Source of the DNA: Anaerolineaceae bacterium
GTDB lineage: Bacteria; Chloroflexota; Anaerolineae; Anaerolineales; Villigracilaceae
Length of the DNA stretch: 10,368 nucleotides
Assembly (NCBI GenBank): GCA_009885445.1
Contig: VFKQ01000229.1
Location: 1 to 10,368 of the forward strand
Direction of reading: 5' to 3'
This document shows, one piece after another, positions 6,527 through 10,368 of this stretch (positions within the stretch are counted from its first letter, which is position 1; each line of letters starts with the position of its first letter). The notes under the pieces are model-generated. The model saw nothing but the letters and a program-made list of their open reading frames with translations. It made no database searches and had not been told where the DNA came from. Both the position numbers and the translations under genes were made by a program.

Positions 6527-7653
6527 AATCAATGCAACAACGTCCGCTGATCTGGGCCAGCATTTTATTTTTCGGCCTGTCGCTGTGGATTCGTTATGAA
6601 TTACGCGGCGTCACAAATTTGGATACTGTCGTGCTCGAAGGTTGGTACGCGCACATTTACCAAAATGGATTCGGTGGGCTGAGCGACGCAACATTTTCAA
6701 ATTATCCGCCGTTCTATTTGTATCTGCTTTGGCTGAGTACGTTGTTTTCAAAATGGTTCGGCTCACTGGCCGCCATAAAAATCATCCCCACGCTATTTGA
6801 CTTTCTGTCTGCGTACGTTATTTTTTTAATCGCGCAGACGAAATATAAAAACGATTTGCGCTACCTATTGGCGTCTGTTTTTTTTCTTCTGCCCACCATC
6901 CTATTAAACAGCACTGTCTGGGGACAGATAGACGGCATGTACACTTCCTTCCTTTTACTGTGTGTATATTTCCTTCTGCAAAAAAAATCTTTCTGGGCGC
7001 TGGCGGCTTTCGGCTTCGCGTTTTCGGTGAAGGCGCAGGCCATCTTCCTGCTTCCATTTTTGGGAATCATGCTTTTGCGCGGCATCGTCAACTGGAAACA
7101 TTTTTTTCTAGCGCCCGCCATCTATTTATTTTTGGCGATTCCGATTACGCTGACTGGGCGCAGTTGGGCCAGCGTGATTTTTTTATACGCCGGTCAGGCC
7201 GGGCAATTTCAAGAGCTTTCAAAGCTGGCGCCCAATTTATACATTTACATCTCCAATATTTATTACCACCCCGTGCTCGAAATCGGGCTGGGAATTTTTA
7301 TTTTGTGCATGGCCGCCTGGGCGTGGATTAACTGGAAGGCCAAGCCGCCAGTAAGCGCGAATCAAATCATGCTCACCGCGCTGGCGAGCCTGGCGCTCGC
7401 GCCATTTCTGCTCCCCAAAATGCACGACCGCTATTTTTATCCCGCCGATGTTTTTTCGTTTGCCGCCGCAATTTTATTGCCCAAGTTATGGTTTCTGTCG
7501 ATTCTATTTCAGCTGGCTTCGGGTTTAACTTACACGGTCTTTTTATTTGGCGTCTCGCCCGTGATCATGACGCTCACCTCCCTGCTAATGACGGCGGCGG
7601 TGATTCTTGTGACGCGTGTGCAATTGCAATCACTCAAAAACGCAGATGCGTGA
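6523..7653 (+). CDS. Gpi18-like membrane mannosyltransferase (GT-C fold)
   Basis: The 376-residue protein is strongly hydrophobic, with about nine or ten membrane segments beginning at residues 9-24. It resembles the bacterial relatives of Gpi18 mannosyltransferase. Typical motifs are an early loop aspartate (LDTVVLEGW, D34, a likely catalytic residue), NYPPFYLYLL (60-69), WGQIDGMYTSFLLL (133-146), KAQAIFLLPF (170-179) and LLPKMHDRYFYPADVF (296-311). Such enzymes transfer a sugar from a polyprenyl-phosphate carrier on the outer face of the membrane. The acceptor is unknown; it could be a glycolipid or cell-surface polymer. The ATG overlaps the stop of the upstream gene (ATGA), and GGAGAG lies about 5 bases before it, so translation is probably coupled. 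T-runs make it more AT-rich than the flanking helicase genes, which may mean a separate origin. Confidence 0.85.
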   Translation: MKSMQQRPLIWASILFFGLSLWIRYELRGVTNLDTVVLEGWYAHIYQNGFGGLSDATFSNYPPFYLYLLWLSTLFSKWFGSLAAIKIIPTLFDFLSAYVIFLIAQTKYKNDLRYLLASVFFLLPTILLNSTVWGQIDGMYTSFLLLCVYFLLQKKSFWALAAFGFAFSVKAQAIFLLPFLGIMLLRGIVNWKHFFLAPAIYLFLAIPITLTGRSWASVIFLYAGQAGQFQELSKLAPNLYIYISNIYYHPVLEIGLGIFILCMAAWAWINWKAKPPVSANQIMLTALASLALAPFLLPKMHDRYFYPADVFSFAAAILLPKLWFLSILFQLASGLTYTVFLFGVSPVIMTLTSLLMTAAVILVTRVQLQSLKNADA

Positions 7654-7678
7654 CAACCAATTTGTGAACGACTGAAAT
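7650..7678 (+). promoter_or_regulatory. Putative leaderless promoter of the active helicase gene
   Basis: GTGACA (7650-7655) and TGAAAT (7673-7678) are separated by 17 bases, and seven bases then lead to the ATG at 7686. The spacing places the transcription start on or beside the ATG. No Shine-Dalgarno sequence is visible. The layout mirrors that of the gene at 4421. Both hexamers are imperfect, so this is tentative. Confidence 0.35.
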
Positions 7679-7685
7679 CTATCCC

Positions 7686-10187
7686 ATGACACCTCCCTTC
7701 ACCCCTCGCCCCTCCCAACAAAACATCCTGCGCTACAACGGCGGACGGCTGGGCATTGCCGCCGTGCCGGGCGCGGGCAAAACGCAAATTCTCTCGGCGT
7801 TGGCGGCGCGCATCATTGACGATCAACGTTTGCAAGACGGGCAGGAAGTGCTCATCGTCACGCTGGTTAATTCGGCAGTGGATAATTTTGAAGCGCGCAT
7901 CAAAACTTTTTTCGCAGACCGTCCACTGCGCGCGTTGTACAAATATCGCGTGCGCACCCTGCACGGGCTGGCCCACGACATCGTCCGCGAGAAGCCGGGC
8001 AGTGTGGGCCTCGACAACAAATTCGGCATCATTGACGAGCGCGAAGCCGAATCGATTCGCAAAGACGCCGTGCGCGCCTGGCTGGCCGAAAACGAACGCG
8101 CGCTGATCGCCAATTATTTTAAAGATGACCTGCAAGAATACGAAATCAATCGCGCCAAAAACGACCAGCGCTTCGGGCTGGCAGACTCGGTCGAAAAACT
8201 GGCCTACGCATTTATCCGCACCTGCAAGGATCGTTCGCTGACTCCCGAGGACGTCCGCCGCAAATTAGACTCAGCCCCCGCGCCTCTTTTCCTGGCCGAG
8301 GCGGGTTGCTGGATCTATGGGCAGTATCAGCAATCCCTGCGCTATCGCGGCGCAGTAGACTTTGACGACCTAATCACCTACGCCCACAAAATTCTCGAGT
8401 CAGACCCCGAGTATCTGGCGCGCCTGCAATATCGCTTTCCATTTGTGCTTGAAGACGAAGCGCAAGACTCAAGCCTGACCCAGCAAAAAATTCTGCAGTT
8501 GCTCAGCGGCGGCGTGGTCTCGATACGTCCCGACGAGCACGGGACTACTCGACCACCCCAAGGAAACTGGGTGCGCGTGGGCGACCCCAATCAGGCCATC
8601 TTTGAAACATTCACCACCGCAGACCCAGAGTTGTTGCGCGAATTTATTCGCAACAACGAACATGCCGACATGCCCGAGTCGGGACGCTCACAGCCGTCTA
8701 TTTTGGCGCTGGCCAATCATTTAATAGACTGGGTGATGACGGCGCACCCCGACGCGAATGTGCGCTCGGCGCTTTCACTGCCGCACATCGTCCCGGCCCC
8801 CGCAGGCGACCCGCAACAGAATCCGCTCGAGGACCGCGAGGGCATCAAGCTCATCAGCAAAAAATACACGCCCGAGGAAGAACTCGACGCGGTGGTTAAA
8901 TCTATCAAGAGTTATGTTGATTCGTTTGCCGAGACACCTATCGAGGAGCAACCGACGATTGCGGTGCTCGTGCCACGTAACGCGCGCGGCGTGGATGTTG
9001 TGAGTGAACTTCGCAAACGCGGCATTGAGCCGATTGAGTTGATCTCGTCCACTGCAGAGACGCGCGCGGCGGCGGGGGCGTTGAATTTATTGTTGTCGTA
9101 TCTGGCGGACCCGCAGTCCGCGGGCAAATTGGCGAATGCATATCGCGTGTATCGCAGAGATGTTTTCGGAAGCAATCGTACCGTAGGGGCGGAGCATCGC
9201 TCCGCCCAAAATGATGAGGCAACTGAGGACGCAAAAGAGGACGCAGCAGTGCTGCGTCCCTACATCGAACGGATACCGGCTTTATTGCGCAAGATGGTGG
9301 ATGTGGAAAATTTTGTCGCGCCGAAGGACCTCACCCCCGGCCCCTCTCCTAAAGGGAGAGGGGAGTCGCTCGACTGGCTGGCCGCTTTGGGCGAGTCTGA
9401 GGCGGAGCAGGTCGTGGGCGAACTGTCTGAGTTCCGTGAAAGAGTCCAGAGATGGTTGAAGGCGGTGACTCTGCCCATCGATCAACTGGTGCTGACGCTG
9501 GCGCAGGATGTGTTCAGCGAAGCGTCGGATTTGGCGCTGGCGCATAAACTGGCGCTGGTGTTGAGGGGCGCGGCGAACGACCACACGGATTGGCGCCTGC
9601 CCGAGTTGACGTCGGAGCTGGCGGTGATCGCGAAGAACGAACGGCGCTTCATCGGGTTCTCGTCGGACGATTCGGGCTTTGACCCCGAGCGCCATCGCGG
9701 ACGGGTGGTGGTGACGACGATGCACAAGGCCAAGGGGCTGGAGTGGGACCGTGTGTATATGATGTCGGTCAATAATTATGACTTCCCGTCGAATGCGATG
9801 GGCGATCGATTCATTTCGGAGAAGTGGTTTATTCGCGATGGACTCAACTTGGAGGCCGAGGCGCTGGCGCAGTTGACGGCAATAACGGGGTCTCGATACG
9901 GCGGCGGCGGTCGAGTAGCGTTCGATGCTTATCGAGACCCCGCCGCCTACTCGACCACCAGCACTACTCGACCAGCGAATGACGAGTATGACTGGTACGA
10001 GGAAGGCACAGCGACGATGCAGTCGCGCTTGGGGTACGCGAAGGAACGTCTGCGTTTGTTGTACGTGGGCATCACGCGCGCGAAGAAGGGTTTGATCGTG
10101 ACCTGGAATTCAGGCAGGCAGGGCGATGCGACGCCGAGTCTGGCGTTGAGTGAGTTGATGGGGTGGTGGGAGGCAGGGAAAGGATGA
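7686..10187 (+). CDS. UvrD/Rep-family SF1 DNA helicase
   Basis: The 833-residue product has all SF1A helicase motifs, so it should be an ATP-driven 3'-5' DNA translocase. They are the Q-motif (SQQNILRY, 10-17), Walker A (VPGAGKT, 27-33), Ia (VTLVNSAVDNF, 58-68), Ib (RTLHGLAHDIV, 90-100), VDFDDLI (224-230), motif II DEAQD (257-261), motif III VGDPNQAIF (298-306), motif V VTTMHKAKGLEW (676-687) and motif VI LLYVGITRAK (791-800, with R798). No nuclease or zinc-finger tail follows. The protein contains stretches encoded by palindromic repeats at about residues 277-291, 500-508, 518-525, 549-560 and 734-764, all in frame. The start is set by the ATG just before the Q-motif. The stop is followed closely by a terminator. 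Its natural partner may be the degenerate helicase encoded upstream. The role is likely DNA repair or recombination. A UvrD or PcrA symbol is not justified from sequence alone. Confidence 0.93.
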   Translation: MTPPFTPRPSQQNILRYNGGRLGIAAVPGAGKTQILSALAARIIDDQRLQDGQEVLIVTLVNSAVDNFEARIKTFFADRPLRALYKYRVRTLHGLAHDIVREKPGSVGLDNKFGIIDEREAESIRKDAVRAWLAENERALIANYFKDDLQEYEINRAKNDQRFGLADSVEKLAYAFIRTCKDRSLTPEDVRRKLDSAPAPLFLAEAGCWIYGQYQQSLRYRGAVDFDDLITYAHKILESDPEYLARLQYRFPFVLEDEAQDSSLTQQKILQLLSGGVVSIRPDEHGTTRPPQGNWVRVGDPNQAIFETFTTADPELLREFIRNNEHADMPESGRSQPSILALANHLIDWVMTAHPDANVRSALSLPHIVPAPAGDPQQNPLEDREGIKLISKKYTPEEELDAVVKSIKSYVDSFAETPIEEQPTIAVLVPRNARGVDVVSELRKRGIEPIELISSTAETRAAAGALNLLLSYLADPQSAGKLANAYRVYRRDVFGSNRTVGAEHRSAQNDEATEDAKEDAAVLRPYIERIPALLRKMVDVENFVAPKDLTPGPSPKGRGESLDWLAALGESEAEQVVGELSEFRERVQRWLKAVTLPIDQLVLTLAQDVFSEASDLALAHKLALVLRGAANDHTDWRLPELTSELAVIAKNERRFIGFSSDDSGFDPERHRGRVVVTTMHKAKGLEWDRVYMMSVNNYDFPSNAMGDRFISEKWFIRDGLNLEAEALAQLTAITGSRYGGGGRVAFDAYRDPAAYSTTSTTRPANDEYDWYEEGTATMQSRLGYAKERLRLLYVGITRAKKGLIVTWNSGRQGDATPSLALSELMGWWEAGKG
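8516..8559. repeat. In-frame repeat R1 (GGTCTCGATACG ... ACTACTCGACCA)
   Basis: The ends of this stretch match R4 at 9887-9976: 12-mers GGTCTCGATACG and ACTACTCGACCA are identical. The middle folds as a 6-bp hairpin (8527-8532 with 8540-8545). It encodes about residues 277-291 of the helicase, directly before motif III, where related helicases usually run straight from LLSG to the NWVRVGDPNQ strand. The insert has kept the reading frame. Confidence 0.75.
9183..9207. repeat. In-frame palindrome R2 (GGGCGGAGC-ATC-GCTCCGCCC)
   Basis: A perfect 9-bp stem (9187-9195 with 9199-9207) around ATC is preceded by GTAG. It encodes VGAEHRSA (about residues 500-508) in a polar, alanine- and glutamate-rich part of the helicase that does not look like a conserved segment. 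Confidence 0.75.
9239..9263. repeat. In-frame palindrome R3 (GGACGCAGCA-G-TGCTGCGTCC)
   Basis: A perfect inverted repeat of 10 bases with one central base (9239-9259) is followed by CTAC. The GTAG at 9183 and the CTAC at 9260-9263 would pair, so R2 and R3 may be two ends of one element. It encodes EDAAVLRPY in the helicase. Confidence 0.65.
9330..9365. repeat. In-frame palindromic repeat R5 encoding LTPGPSPKGRGE
   Basis: CCCCTCTCC (9341-9349) pairs with GGAGAGGGG (9355-9363). Together with the leading CTCACCCCCGGC it is the same type of repeat as the non-coding copy at 155-188. In this frame it encodes LTPGPSPKGRGE (helicase residues 549-560), a peptide that recurs in many unrelated proteins exactly because this DNA repeat inserts into genes. 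Confidence 0.85.
9887..9976. repeat. In-frame compound repeat R4 between helicase motifs V and VI
   Basis: The stretch holds a 12-bp inverted repeat (GGGGTCTCGATA at 9887-9898 with 9930-9941) and a 10-bp inverted repeat (GGTCGAGTAG at 9909-9918 with 9947-9956). A further CTACTCGACCA-like copy follows at 9963-9974. It shares both ends with R1. It encodes about 30 residues rich in Gly, Arg, Ser and Thr (734-764) and leaves motif VI intact downstream. Confidence 0.8.
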
Positions 10188-10193
10188 AGAATA

Positions 10194-10232
10194 AAAAACG
10201 GTCTCGGGCGTAATGTCCACGAGACCGTTTTT
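10194..10232 (+). terminator. Rho-independent terminator of the helicase gene
   Basis: CGGTCTCG (10199-10206) pairs with CGAGACCG (10220-10227), extended by five A-T pairs from the flanking A-run and T-run (10194-10198 with 10228-10232), around a 13-base loop. It starts seven bases after the helicase stop codon. The A-run on the other side could let it work in both directions. Confidence 0.9.
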
Positions 10233-10269
10233 GTGTTTGTTCGGAAACGTGAGTCATAGAAAACAGGGA

Positions 10270-10275
10270 TATAAT
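10270..10275 (+). promoter_or_regulatory. Putative -10 element of the last gene
   Basis: A perfect TATAAT lies 20 bases before the ATG at 10296. No good -35 hexamer is seen at 16-18 bases upstream. The AT-rich context and the terminator just before it suit a new transcription unit. Confidence 0.45.
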
Positions 10276-10295
10276 TCCGATATTGAGAGGTATCT

Positions 10296-10368
10296 ATGAA
10301 CAAAACAATTAACCAATTATCTACCAATGAGTTTGAGACTCTTGTCGAACGCGTCGTGGACAAACGTC
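10296..10368 (+). CDS. Start of a small-protein gene, cut by the window end
   Basis: An ATG preceded by GAGAGG at a 5-base spacing opens a frame that reads MNKTINQLSTNEFETLVERV and continues VDKR to the window edge. Its own -10 and the terminator upstream mark it as a separate transcription unit. The short polar, amphipathic N-terminus recalls small antitoxin-like proteins of the 'L..EEF..LVE.VVD.R' kind, but 24 residues are too few to assign a family. Confidence 0.7.
   Translation, partial: MNKTINQLSTNEFETLVERVVDKR

Noticed and set aside
8516..9976. The repeats in the helicase gene as a CRISPR array
   Set aside because: They belong to several different families, differ in length and spacing, and lie inside an intact reading frame.
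4421..10187. Calling the two helicase-like genes addB and addA
   Set aside because: Neither protein has the C-terminal PD-(D/E)XK nuclease domain, the upstream protein lacks the iron-sulphur cysteines of AddB, and both are shorter than the usual Add subunits.

Overview
This 10.4-kb window looks like bacterial chromosome with fairly high GC, dense genes and many short palindromic repeats. The best guess is a Chloroflexota genome of the Anaerolineae type. That guess is an inference from the protein flavour, the repeat families and the apparent leaderless promoters; no rRNA or other phylogenetic marker is present.

Left part (1-1900): a repeat-rich non-coding stretch (1-299) is followed, on the minus strand, by a small conserved-looking protein of unknown function and by serC (phosphoserine aminotransferase, serine and pyridoxal phosphate biosynthesis). 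A hairpin-forming repeat lies between these two genes.

Middle (1900-4300): a minus-strand gene encodes a 749-residue secreted protein. It has a signal peptide, a beta-rich module, a fibronectin type III domain, a second copy of the beta-rich module and a C-terminal PQQ-type glucose/sorbosone dehydrogenase beta-propeller. It has a good extended -10 promoter and a textbook rho-independent terminator.

Right part (4300-10230): three plus-strand genes form an unusual set. The first is a UvrD-like protein with an intact P-loop but degraded motifs II, III and V, so it is probably not an active ATPase. The second, joined by an ATGA overlap, is a Gpi18-like membrane mannosyltransferase. The third is a complete UvrD/Rep-type SF1 helicase. 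The set ends at a strong terminator. The two helicase-like genes may act as a dead/active pair reminiscent of AddB/AddA, but neither shows a nuclease domain. Both lack a Shine-Dalgarno site and have -35/-10-like elements placed so that transcription would start at the ATG.

The most unusual feature is that the intact helicase gene carries at least five palindromic repeats in frame. The same types of repeat normally lie between genes, and one resembles the repeat pair at 155-232 of this window. They add extra loops next to motif III, in the middle of the protein and between motifs V and VI, without breaking the reading frame. The degenerate helicase carries one or two more. A new gene with its own promoter begins at 10296 and runs off the window.
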